Assembly: GCF_030435805.1 (NCBI RefSeq)
Contig: NC_081293.1
Coordinates: 10,228,501-10,292,500, forward strand
Origin: Mustela lutreola
Taxonomy: Eukaryota > Chordata > Mammalia > Carnivora > Mustelidae
Reading direction: 5' to 3'
DNA: 64,000 bases
A model generated the notes under the pieces. The model was not told the origin of the DNA, did not search any database, and worked only from the letters and a program-made list of their open reading frames with translations. The first letter of the stretch is position 1; each line of letters opens with the position of its first letter. Shown one piece after another: positions 59,601 to 64,000 of the stretch. Position numbers and translations under genes: made by a program.

Positions 59601-62600
59601 TATAAGTCATCATAGCAGAGTAATGTTTTTACTTAATAAATGTGATAAAATAATAAAGATATTTTAATAAAACTTAATTATAAATGGTTTTGCTTTGGTA
59701 TGTATGCCATAAAATACTAACAGACTTGGGACACTAAAAGAGCTACCTAGCTTATCAATTTCAACCATAAAGAAACCGGAGATTTCAGTTTGATGGCCAT
59801 TAAGTTATCTGAACTAAATTTGTAGAGAAGAGGTGCTTTTTGAGGAAGAAATACCTTAAAGAAAGCAAATTAAAAGCAATAAAGAGAAGAAAAGAAAACC
59901 CTTTCTAAAGGGCCCTTGTCTCTAACTTCTCACTCACTGCAAAAGGATAAATCAGTCTGTTCCAGAAGAAACTCAGAGCTGTTCCATAATTAACTGTGCA
60001 GCAGTTTTTCTACTGAAAAGAGGATCCAGAGCTTCCCTGATACTTTCTGGAATAATGACAGTAAAAAGATACTGTAGATTAAAGGCATCTGCACAATCTG
60101 AATGCACAGAAGACGCTGCAAAGACATACGGAAACCGGAGTATAAGAATGAAACAGTACTGAGGTAAGTCCAAGGGGAGGAGGGGGGGTAAGGAGGGGAG
60201 AAAGGAGCTTGCAGCTCTATCTAACAAATGCACAGAGATAGCGTGACGAAGACCTTAAGAGCCTGGGCTCTATAGTCAGCTACTGGGGCTCAGATCTGGA
60301 CTTCATCCTGTATATTTGTTGTGTGGCTTGGGGCACATTTACTTAATCTTTCTGAGTCTTAGACTTGTTATCAATAAAGAAAGTTAAGTTCATGAAACTT
60401 GGGGAGTTCCTATTAGTATTAATACATTTATACAGGAAAGGGCTCAAAACAACGCGTGCTACACAGCAGTCAATAAATTGCTCATTATTAAATAATATTG
60501 CTCAATTACTTTTTTACTTATTAACAGAAATCTTGTTTGTTGCATTTATAAAACAAAATAAAAATAAAAATCCACATGCTCAGTTCATAGTGGGAAAGCT
60601 CCAGGATGGCCAAACAGACTGTTAATAGACCGGTCCATGCATCAAATATTACACAAATCCTCGTGGTAGTCAAGAAATTAAAGAAAAAAACTGGATTAAA
60701 AATGAGTATTTTAAAGAACTCAATAATAAAAAACTTAGAAAATTATGTTAAATAGAGTTCTATATAATATGAAGCCACACTTCAAGATGTTATTTCCATT
60801 TTCCTGACCACATTAACAGAATGCTTAATTCAGAATTGGCCTTTCAGTTTACTTTTTTTAGCCTTGAAAACTTCCACATTTTATAATCTTACTTCCTAAC
60901 CTCTAAAACTAAAAATTAAAGCTTAAATAAGCTCAGAAGTCAGCTTGTAAGTGACATATTAATAAGACTTATATAATTAAACAATCCAGACCTTTCTACC
61001 TGAGGGTTTGTTGATAGGATACAACCATATGCAGACACCAAGGAGCTTTCAGAGGATGTGGCATAAAGTCGCTTTGTGGCTCCAAATAATCCCAAGAGAA
61101 TCAATTTAAGATTAAAACTCAACAGAGTATTATTAGTTGACACTGTTATGTTCTGTATATAAAATGTGATGTTCAAAAGATCAGAAGGCTGACAGCAACA
61201 TCGAGATACTCATTCCCTCCTACTGTTTCAGTTTTCTGAATAAAGATAGTCAACTACAGATGCTCCAAAATTTAAAATATGCCAAGTTTTCCTTTTCTTT
61301 TTACCATTTTTTTTTTTAAAGATTTTATTTATTTATTTGACAGAGAGAGATCATAAGTAGGCAGAGAGGCAGGCAGAGAGAGAGAGGAGGAAGCAGGCTC
61401 CCCGCTGAGCAGAGAGCCTGATGCGGGACTCGATCCCAGGATCCTGAGATCATGACCTGAGCCGAAGGCAGCGGCTTAACCCACTGAGCCACCCAGGCGC
61501 CCTCTTTTTACCATTTTTATATACTCTATAGCTTTGGGGCCATAATGCAGAGGGAGTCAAGTCAAAGCAAATGTTTAATACTTTATGTTTGGGAGGAGAG
61601 TAAGATAAATACTGGATTAAAATGATCAAACAAAACCTCTGCCTAAATTCTATATGACAGTCCCTAGGAAATATTTAAATTACAGAAAATAAAAATAATG
61701 AACCAAAGCCAATTTCTTGTGTATTATTCAGTAGCTGTTCAAACACCTTTCCCTAAAAGCAACCTAGCTGGTTTTAGGGGAAGGAATTTTCCCTATGCAC
61801 TACTTTCACTGGAGACTGCATCTATATTAGGCTGCTCATTCCCTGAGAAAGGAAAGCTGTTTCCAGCTGTGGAATAAAAGGCTCTGGCAGGCAGCTAGAG
61901 ACCTGCTATACCCTGACTTTGGACCTCCACAAAAAGAGACAGAATCTTAAAGGCTGTGAGGCACAATTACCATCCCGAAAGAAACTTCTATAAAAAGGAA
62001 AAGTAGGATCTACGGTCTAAAAGCTTTAAACTTTTTCTGGGATAAGGAGGAATTGGCATCTCAAAAAATTACTAGATTTGTTTCTACATCCTAATCGCAA
62101 GTGTAAAGTGATCAGAAACAGACAGAGCTGCCTGTGCGAGGTGCTGGAAGACTTCAGGTAAGGCCTTCTCCGCTGTTCTAGAGCAGGAACTCTCTATATT
62201 CCCAAGACAGCAAATCGTATTTCAAAGGACAGCTACACTAACACTGCAACTCGTAGGTCTGCTCTCCTTAGCAGTTTTTCTTCCGATACACTTAAAGTAA
62301 GTTCCTTTTCCTATTATGACCAAATACCAACCTTTCATATTTGCATTACTACTTTCACCTTTCAAACTAGTGACATTAGAGAAAGTTCAAAACAGACATT
62401 ACTAAGTCTCAGGTATGAGTTGTTCTATATAATAGTAAAAAAAAAAAAAGTAAAAATGAAACTTTCACATGTTAATTTCCATTTTTAGTAGAGAAGGTGG
62501 TTTGGATGGCCTCAACTCTTCTCATGTTGTTTTTAAGGACGATGTGGCAGCAGCCTCTAACAGACCCCCCACTGATCCTGCCTTGTGATATTCATGTCCC

Positions 62601-63735
62601 TTGGCATCACCTCCCAAATGAACAGGACTGACCCGTGAACCAGCAGCACTGAGGGAACGACAAAGTGTGATTTCTCAGACTGGGTTCTAAAAGACACTGC
62701 AGCTTTCTCTGTGTTCTCCTGGATGACTCACTGTGGGGGAAGCCAGCTGCCATGTGGTGACGACACTCAGACAGCCCTATGGAGACTGTCCCTGCGAGGA
62801 AGAACTGAGGCCACCCACCAAGAGCCAGCATTACTTATGGCCAGGTGAGTCAGCCGCCCTGGAAGTGGACCCTCCCACCCCAGCCACCGTCCTGAGCCAC
62901 CTGCAAGATTCAGGGGTTAGCATTCAACTAAAACTGTCTATTTTTAGATGACATTTTAAATAAATACATTTATGAGATCATCTCATGCCTCCACTTAACC
63001 ATTATAACAGTACTAGTTAACAAAAACATCTTCTCTATCCATTAGAAACAACCTATAAGATACATGTGGACACAAATTACGAACTAGAGAACCTCAATCA
63101 GAGGACTTCACAAGGTCCTAGAAGGACTTGTGCTACGGCACCTACAACCTGATTACTATTACCCCAAAATGATGCTAGACTGTAAGTCAAATCCTCCAAG
63201 GTAATGCCTGAAATGGAAAGAGGAGAGACCATGGAATCCAACAGCCAGACCTCAGTTTAAAACTGTCGTGTCACTAAGCTGGGTAACACCGAGAGAGTTA
63301 CTGATTCTCCCTTGATTCTCTCATGGTTGAAACGGAAAGAATTCCTCATGGATTATTAAGGGGATAAAAAATAAGTAGCACATGGTAAGTATTTAATCTA
63401 AGTAGTCACAGTGTTATTCTCTAACAGTTTAATCAATGATAATATCTCCTTAAATAATCAAGTTTATTATTTACATTAAACCTTCCTGGAATAGCTTCAC
63501 AACTTAACTATGGCTTCACTGGAAATGGAATCAACAAAATCTTGGATAAGAACCCTTCATGAAGATGTAATCAAGAGTTGGACTCACATCTGGTGGAATC
63601 CGAGCACTATCTTTCACTGAGTTTCCTTCCACTGTGAGATGATAGACTTGGCCGTCATTATCAGTAAACACAAAATGCTCCCGGGCAGAGATGTTCTGAC
63701 TGAGTTCAGATTTACTTTCTGCCTCCTGCAACAAG
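35490..63735 (-). CDS. WDR11: WDR11, 3' half of gene (14 coding exons, C-terminal 566 residues)
   Basis: WD repeat-containing protein 11. Seen: fourteen minus-strand exons whose phases all match and which join into one open frame ending in TGA at 35490-35492. Their translation matches human WDR11 as I remember it almost residue for residue (for example [20 protein letters not shown] and [20 protein letters not shown]). Known for the family: a 1224-residue cytosolic/Golgi protein with two N-terminal beta-propellers and a helical C-terminal half; it complexes with FAM91A1 and C17orf75 to capture AP-1 vesicles at the trans-Golgi, and human variants are linked to hypogonadotropic hypogonadism and ciliary/Hedgehog defects. 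The 566 residues here equal human 659-1224. Exon numbers 16-29 below assume the 29-exon human structure. The first exons and promoter lie right of the window. All introns but the last are GT-AG. Confidence 0.97.
35648..36894 (-). other. WDR11: WDR11 last intron, U12-type AT-AC intron
   Basis: On the transcript strand the intron begins ATATCCTTTG (36894 down to 36885), matching the U12 AT-AC donor consensus. It ends TCCTTAAC-TGTGGCTTAC, where TCCTTAAC (35665-35658) is a textbook U12 branch-site motif with its branch A about 11-12 nt before the terminal AC at 35649-35648. No GT-AG alternative keeps the frame. The 1247-nt intron has an AT-rich tract near 36.5 kb and no repeat I could name with confidence. 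Confidence 0.93.
36485..36546. repeat. AT-rich simple tract
   Basis: Runs of TATA/ATATTTAT inside the WDR11 AT-AC intron; could form hairpins. Confidence 0.8.
36895..36974 (-). CDS. WDR11: WDR11 exon 28 (penultimate; ends at a U12-type AT-AC donor)
   Basis: Encodes (S)[18 protein letters not shown] then AVGVTEDT plus one base G (human about 1146-1172). Acceptor gcag ending at 36975. There is no GT donor at the required point; the exon ends ...GACACGG and the intron begins ATATCCTTTG at 36894. Joining this G to AG at 35647-35646 gives GAG (Glu), restoring the conserved order TEDT-E-KLI, so the exon end is fixed by both protein and splice signal. Length 80 nt. Confidence 0.95.
36975..37919 (-). 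other. WDR11 intron 27
   Basis: GT-AG intron of 945 nt. Holds one minus-strand CanSINE with a clear target-site duplication and a short GTTTT-type simple tract near 37770-37790; nothing else recognised. Confidence 0.85.
37182..37370 (-). mobile_element. CanSINE in WDR11 intron 27
   Basis: Minus-strand CanSINE (T-rich/AAGATTTTATTT tail at left, tRNA-like head 'gactgagccacc' at right). Flanked by the 15-bp duplication CCCCAGGCTCTTTCT at 37167-37181 and 37371-37385. Same transcriptional orientation as WDR11. Confidence 0.92.
37920..38065 (-). CDS. WDR11: WDR11 exon 27
   Basis: Encodes [40 protein letters not shown] and FTVAETLH plus two bases of a split Ser (human about 1098-1146). Acceptor ctctcag ending at 38066; donor AG|gtacac at 37919. 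Length 146 nt. A longer open frame over the same bases in another frame is a shadow, not a gene. Confidence 0.96.
38414..38511 (-). CDS. WDR11: WDR11 exon 26
   Basis: Encodes (E)[20 protein letters not shown] then [12 protein letters not shown] (human about 1065-1097). Acceptor ttccag ending at 38512; donor AAG|gtaggt at 38413. Length 98 nt. Confidence 0.96.
38803..38968 (-). CDS. WDR11: WDR11 exon 25
   Basis: Encodes [40 protein letters not shown] and [15 protein letters not shown] plus one base (human about 1010-1064). Acceptor attag ending at 38969; donor G|gtgagg at 38802. Length 166 nt. Identical to human as far as I recall; helical repeat region. Confidence 0.96.
39398..39429. repeat. 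(TG)n microsatellite
   Basis: Imperfect run of TG dinucleotides with a TA and a CG interruption inside WDR11 intron 24. On the WDR11 strand it is CA-rich. Confidence 0.8.
39509..39604 (-). CDS. WDR11: WDR11 exon 24
   Basis: Encodes [20 protein letters not shown] and [12 protein letters not shown] (human about 978-1009), exactly 32 codons with both junctions between codons. Acceptor ctctag ending at 39605; donor CAA|gtatgc at 39508. Confidence 0.95.
40204..40381 (-). CDS. WDR11: WDR11 exon 23
   Basis: Encodes [20 protein letters not shown], a variable linker (residues about 21-42 of the exon, including [15 protein letters not shown]), then [17 protein letters not shown] (human about 919-977). 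Acceptor ctcag at 40382, donor CAG|gtactg at 40203. Length 178 nt. The linker differs at several positions from the human one I recall, while both flanks are nearly identical. Confidence 0.95.
41156..41221 (-). CDS. WDR11: WDR11 exon 22
   Basis: Small 66-nt exon encoding [20 protein letters not shown] plus S and a split Arg (human about 897-918). Acceptor tacag at 41222, donor AG|gtaaca at 41155. Helical region. Confidence 0.94.
41222..42693 (-). other. WDR11 intron 21
   Basis: GT-AG intron of 1472 nt. Contains one CanSINE (41348-41570); the rest is AT-rich sequence in which I recognise nothing. Confidence 0.8.
41348..41570 (-). mobile_element. CanSINE in WDR11 intron 21
   Basis: Minus-strand CanSINE with a poly-T/AAGGATTTTATTT tail and a right-hand tRNA-like head. 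Flanked by the 14-bp duplication AAGTTTTGCTATTC at 41334-41347 and 41571-41584. It carries an internal partial duplication of the 'gaccgagccgaaggt' segment near 41507-41542. Confidence 0.92.
42694..42756 (-). CDS. WDR11: WDR11 exon 21
   Basis: Small 63-nt exon encoding [20 protein letters not shown] plus split residues on both sides (V before, N after; human about 876-895). Acceptor cacag at 42757, donor AA|gtaagc at 42693. The reading frame is confirmed only by joining with its neighbours, since it is too short to stand out alone. Confidence 0.94.
42757..43842 (-). other. WDR11 intron 20
   Basis: GT-AG intron of 1086 nt containing one older minus-strand CanSINE; nothing else recognised. Confidence 0.8.
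43346..43516 (-). mobile_element. Older CanSINE in WDR11 intron 20
   Basis: Minus-strand CanSINE recognised by the ATTTATTTGAGAGAAAGAGAG tail region and the terminal 'aaccgactgagccatctgggtacccc'. Somewhat diverged; flanking duplication not obvious. Confidence 0.85.
43843..43951 (-). CDS. WDR11: WDR11 exon 20
   Basis: Encodes (E)[20 protein letters not shown] and [17 protein letters not shown] (human about 839-875, split Glu at the start and split Val at the end). Acceptor ccag ending at 43952; donor GT|gtaagt at 43842. Length 109 nt. Marks the transition from propeller to alpha-helical repeats. Gln stands where I recall His in human DISHV. Confidence 0.94.
44871..45071 (-). mobile_element. 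CanSINE
   Basis: Minus-strand CanSINE: T-run plus AAAGATTTCATTTATTTA at left, 'aactgagccaccccggcgcccc' at right. Short flanking GATCC match on both sides suggests a target-site duplication. Confidence 0.9.
46773..47102 (+). mobile_element. MER2 DNA transposon (TcMar-Tigger group)
   Basis: Starts 'acagttgacccttgaacaat' and ends with its inverted counterpart 'ttgttcaagtctgt', the terminal inverted repeats typical of MER2. The interior ('ggtccactta...aataaatacagtgcagtactataaatg') also matches the consensus I remember. About 330 bp, non-autonomous, moderately diverged; no transposase. Confidence 0.88.
47105..47930 (-). mobile_element. Old LINE-1 (L1M) fragment, antisense
   Basis: Plus strand carries the familiar inverse-L1 phrases 'ttatgaataaagttgagcatcttttcatatgtttaagggccatttgtatg' (split here by small changes) and 'actccattgtgtggatg'. 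Heavily diverged, 5'-truncated, no open frame. Subfamily not assigned. Confidence 0.75.
48341..49647 (+). promoter_or_regulatory. LINE-1 5' UTR / internal promoter region
   Basis: Begins at the target-site duplication with the AAGATGGCGG motif, a YY1-type site near the start as in other mammalian L1s. CpG-rich between about 48530 and 49080, then strongly T-rich (49260-49520) before ORF1. No long ORF. L1 5' UTRs drive transcription of the element and in some species also have antisense promoter activity; here antisense means the WDR11 direction. Confidence 0.8.
49648..50565 (+). CDS. LINE-1 ORF1p (RNA-binding chaperone)
   Basis: 305-residue trimeric RNA-binding protein of the L1 particle. Visible layout: a charged N-terminus with a basic MTRHK start; a heptad-rich coiled coil about residues 40-135 (repeated [22 protein letters not shown] patterns); an RRM beginning near residue 141 ([10 protein letters not shown]); and a C-terminal domain about residues 235-300 ([15 protein letters not shown]). 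No internal stop. ATG at 49648 follows the T-rich leader and is the first in frame. Somewhat shorter than human ORF1p (338), mainly N-terminally. ORF1 stop and ORF2 ATG are 79 nt apart. Confidence 0.95.
   Translation: MTRHKNSTQKKEQEAVPKARDLINTDIGNMSDLEFRMTILKVLAGLEKGMEDIRETLSRDIKALSGEIKELKSNQGEIKKAINEVQSKMEALTARINEAEERISDIEDQMTENKEGEQKRDKQLLDHEGRIREISDTIRRNNIRIIGIPEEEESERGAEGILERIIGENFPNMAKGTSIKIQEVQRTPLKINKNRPTPCHLIVKFTSLNDKEKILKAAREKKSVIYNGKNIRLAADLSTETWQARKSWHDIFRALNEKNMQPRILYPARLSLKIEGEIKSFQDKQQLKEFANTKPALQEILKGVL
50645..54460 (+). CDS. LINE-1 ORF2p (endonuclease / reverse transcriptase)
   Basis: 1271 residues from ATG at 50645 ([10 protein letters not shown]). The frame is open 60 nt further upstream but has no ATG there, only a GTG, so 50645 is preferred; human ORF2p is 1275. 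APE-type endonuclease at the N-terminus with the expected residues: N13, E42 (LQETH), Y114 (YAPN), D144/N146 (GDFN), D204 (RIDH), D228/H229 (SDH). Reverse transcriptase with FADD at residues 699-702 (52739-52750) and upstream SRPISLMN-like and [10 protein letters not shown] blocks. C-terminal Cys/His knuckle [18 protein letters not shown] at about 1129-1146. No internal stop, so it appears capable of encoding an active enzyme; activity itself is inference. Confidence 0.96.
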   Translation: MALNSYLSIVTLNVNGLNSPVKRHRVSEWIKKQSPSICCLQETHFKPEDTSRFKVRGWKRIYHANGHQKKAGVAILISDQLDFKPKTIIRDEEGHYIILKGSVQQEDLTILNIYAPNVGAANYINQLITKSKKHINNNTIIVGDFNTPLTEMDRSSKQKISKEIKALNDTLDQMDITDIFRTFHPKATEYTFFSSAHGTFSRIDHILGPKSGLNRYQKIGIIPCIFSDHNALKLELNHKRKFGKNPNTWRLNSILLKNEWVNREIKEELKKIMETNDNENTTVQNLWDTAKAVLRGKYIAVQAFLKKQERSQVHNLTLHLKELEKEQERNPKPSRRREIIKIRAGINEIETKKTIDQINKTRSWFFERINKIDKPLARLIKKKRERTQINKIMNERGEITTNTKEIQTIIRTYYEQLYGNKFDNLEEMDAFLETYKLPQLSQEEIESLNRPITSKEIETVIKNLQTNKSPGPDGFPGEFYQTFKEELIPILLKLFQKIEMEGKLPNSFYEASITLIPKPDKDPTKKESYRPISLMNTDAKILNKILANRIQQYIKRIIHHDQVGFIPGLQGWFNIRKSVNVIQHINKRKNKNHMILSIDAEKAFDKVQHPFLIKTLQSVGIEGAYLNIIKAIYEKPTANIILNGEKLKAFPLRSGTRQGCPLSPLLFNIVLEVLASAIRQQKEIKGIQIGKEEVKLSLFADDMILYVENPKDSTPKLLELIQEFSKVSGYKINAQKSVAFLYTNSKTEERDIKESIPFTIASKTIRYLGINLTKETQNLYSENYKVLMKEIEEDTKKWKNVPCSWIGRINIVKMSMLPKAIYTFNAIPIKVPSIFFKEMEQIMLKFIWNQKRPRIAKGILKKKANVGGITIPDFRLYYKAVIIKTAWYWHKNRHIDQWNRIESPEIDPQIYGQLIFDKAGKNVQWKKDSLFNKWCWENWTATCRKMKLDHFLTPHTKIDSKWMKDLNVRKESIKILEENTGSNLFDLCRSNIFLGTTQKAREAREKMNYWDFIKIKSFCTAMETVNKIKRQLTEWEKIFANDLSDKGLVSRIYKELSKLNTQRTNNPIKKWAEDMNRHFCKEDIQMANRHMKKCSISLGIREIQIKTTMRYHLTPVRMAKINKSGNDRCWRGCGERGTLLHCWWECKLVQPLWKTAWRFLKMLKIELPYDPAIALLGIYPKDTNVVIQRGTCTRMFIAAMSTIAKLWKEPRCPSTEEWIKKMWYIYTMEYYAAIKRNEILPFATTWMELERIMLSEISQAEKDNYHMISLI
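54461..54760 (+). other. LINE-1 3' UTR with G-quadruplex-type tract and A-rich tail
   Basis: After the ORF2 stop, a G-rich tract at about 54575-54633 contains at least six runs of three or more G separated by short loops, a potential G-quadruplex like that known in primate L1 3' UTRs. It is followed by 'tgtaaacctggtgattcacagacctgtacccctgggga' (in two parts) and an A-rich tail with AATAAA-like motifs up to 54760. Confidence 0.85.
54777..57290. other. Intronic sequence without named features
   Basis: About 2.5 kb of WDR11 intron 19 between the LINE-1 and the next SINE. Mixed composition; I see no coding exon with WDR11 similarity and no repeat I can name. Confidence 0.6.
57296..57406 (-). mobile_element. 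Old, truncated CanSINE
   Basis: Minus-strand SINE remnant: 'aatgtggggctccaacacacaaccctgagaggaagagttgcacactcttctgactgagccagccaggtg' (recognised in pieces) is the ancestral CanSINE head. Diverged and short. Confidence 0.8.
57528..57720 (-). mobile_element. CanSINE close to WDR11 exon 19
   Basis: Minus-strand CanSINE ending 'aactgagccacccaggcagccc'. Flanking GAGTTCTCC(T)TAAAT at 57493 and 57722 looks like a target-site duplication with one added T. Lies about 280 bp from exon 19. Confidence 0.88.
57999..58170 (-). CDS. WDR11: WDR11 exon 19
   Basis: Encodes [20 protein letters not shown], then [20 protein letters not shown] and ends EQELT plus one base (human about 782-838). This is the last clear WD-type blade ([14 protein letters not shown]) before the helical C-terminal half. 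Acceptor aag at 58173-58171, donor G|gtacgg at 57998. Length 172 nt. The intron that follows is the 14-kb one carrying the LINE-1. Confidence 0.95.
58474..58588 (-). CDS. WDR11: WDR11 exon 18
   Basis: Encodes [20 protein letters not shown] followed by a blade ending EVWDTKE (human about 744-781). It completes the split Arg codon of the previous exon (AG|A). Acceptor cag at 58591-58589, donor GAG|gtaggc starting at 58473. Length 115 nt = 1 + 38 codons. Confidence 0.95.
58997..59202 (-). mobile_element. CanSINE, first of a stacked pair
   Basis: Minus-strand CanSINE (CTTTTTAAAAGATTTTATTT tail, 'aaacaacggagacacccaggtgccc' head). Flanked by AAATAATATTGCAT at left and AAATAATACTGCAT at right. The right copy is shared with the next SINE. 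Confidence 0.9.
59230..59424 (-). mobile_element. CanSINE, second of a stacked pair, next to exon 17 donor
   Basis: Minus-strand CanSINE of the 'gatcacaagtaggcagag' type. Flanked by AAATAATACTGCATTCTT at left (59203-59221) and AAATAATACTGAATTCTT at right (59425-59443). The three near-identical flank copies around this and the previous SINE show two insertions at one target. It ends about 28 bases from the exon 17 donor. Confidence 0.92.
59453..59559 (-). CDS. WDR11: WDR11 exon 17
   Basis: Begins [20 protein letters not shown], a WD-repeat blade ending in [10 protein letters not shown] plus two bases of an Arg codon (human about 708-743). Acceptor TAG at 59562-59560 after a T-rich tract; donor AG|gtatga with gt at 59452-59451. 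Length 107 nt. Two SINE copies lie immediately downstream in the intron, the nearer ending about 28 bases from this donor. Confidence 0.95.
60255..60490 (+). mobile_element. MIR SINE
   Basis: Plus-strand MIR: 'gagcctgggctctatagtca', then '...ttgtgtggcttggggcacatttacttaatctttctgagtctt', and an end 'cagtcaataaattg'. Ancient mammalian SINE, diverged but nearly full length. Confidence 0.8.
61312..61502 (-). mobile_element. Young CanSINE in WDR11 intron 16
   Basis: Minus-strand CanSINE close to the consensus ('ccgctgagcagagagcctgatgcgggactcgatcccagg' in the core). Flanked by TCTTTTTACCATTTTT at 61296-61311 and 61503-61518, a perfect 16-bp duplication. Confidence 0.95.
62560..62925 (+). mobile_element. 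MLT1-type LTR fossil (ERVL-MaLR)
   Basis: Ancient LTR fossil in intron 16. The phrases 'gggggaagccagctgccatg' and 'cactcagacagccctatggag' are characteristic of MLT1 LTRs. Solitary LTR piece with no internal region; the family predates the placental radiation, so it is very old and broken. Confidence 0.8.
63215..63415 (+). mobile_element. MIR SINE fragment
   Basis: Plus-strand MIR-like order: 'catggaatccaacagccagacc', 'gtgtcactaagctgggtaac', 'tgattctccc...ctcatggttgaaacgg', 'agcacatggtaagtatttaat'. Diverged. It lies about 170 bp from exon 16. Confidence 0.65.
63588..63735 (-). CDS. WDR11: WDR11 exon 16 (first exon inside window)
   Basis: Encodes [20 protein letters not shown] onward to ...SARIPPD (about human residues 659-707), the strand region leading into the last WD repeats of the second propeller. 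The acceptor AG is at 63737-63736 behind a pyrimidine-rich tract; the donor gtgagt is at 63587-63582. The exon is 148 nt: one split-codon base plus 49 codons, ending on a codon boundary that joins the next exon in frame. Asn replaces the Ile I recall in human FTDIDGQ. Confidence 0.95.
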
Positions 63736-64000
63736 CTTCGGAATAGAGAGGAATAAGATAAAGATATTTCTTTTCCCTAGAGCGACACACACATTAATTA
63801 ACTTGCCCAAAATACAGATGAATTAACAAAAGGTCCAAAACTATTTGCCTAAAAAGAGAAAAAAAAAAAGCACTGACACTAATCTTTGCCCAACTAATAA
63901 TAGGAAAGCACAAACTACACCCAACAGGTCATATACCCCAGACAGAGAGATGTAGTCATCTAGACTTCACACAAGAAACTTGTTCACTGTTTCTGCTGCA

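Larger units (their letters stand above)
59560..63587 (-). other. WDR11 intron 16
   Basis: GT-AG intron of 4028 nt with a MIR, one CanSINE, an MLT1 LTR fossil and a second MIR. The stretches 59560-60250, 60500-61290 and 61520-62480 hold nothing I can name. Confidence 0.8.

Overview
This is nuclear DNA of a caniform carnivore, probably a mustelid or close relative. It carries about twenty tRNA-Lys-derived CanSINEs (B-box-like core, CT-rich tail ending in AATAAA repeats), a young carnivore-type LINE-1, and older eutherian repeats (MIR, L2, MER2, MER5-like hAT elements, MLT1 LTR fossils). The SINE form ending 'tgcctacttgtgatctctgtctgtc' is the one I associate with mustelids; that species-level hint is inference.

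The only host protein-coding gene I can support is WDR11, on the minus strand. Fourteen coding exons between 63735 and 35490 give an unbroken 566-residue C-terminal part with phase-consistent splice sites. By length this matches human residues 659-1224. Upstream exons lie beyond position 64000. The encoded part covers the end of the second beta-propeller and the helical C-terminal half. WDR11 works with FAM91A1 and C17orf75 in tethering endosome-derived vesicles at the trans-Golgi, and has been linked to cilia/Hedgehog signalling and hypogonadotropic hypogonadism. The last intron is not GT-AG: it has an ATATCCTT donor, a TCCTTAAC branch site and an AC acceptor, the hallmarks of a U12-type AT-AC intron.

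Layout: 1-34.7 kb is intergenic DNA downstream of WDR11 (in other mammals the gap toward FGFR2). It holds SINEs, old LINEs, DNA-transposon and LTR fossils, a GGGGAGCTG-type minisatellite, a small CpG island near 17.4 kb and two AT-site-rich stretches that could be conserved noncoding elements. 34.7-63.7 kb is the 3' half of WDR11. Its 14-kb intron (43952-57998) contains a full-length LINE-1 (48341-54760) on the plus strand, antisense to WDR11, with both ORFs open, key catalytic residues present and a perfect 16-bp target-site duplication.

No CRISPR array, operon, rRNA gene or functional tRNA gene was seen. The most notable items are the AT-AC intron, the apparently intact LINE-1 and a pair of SINEs stacked within about 30 bp of a WDR11 5' splice site.
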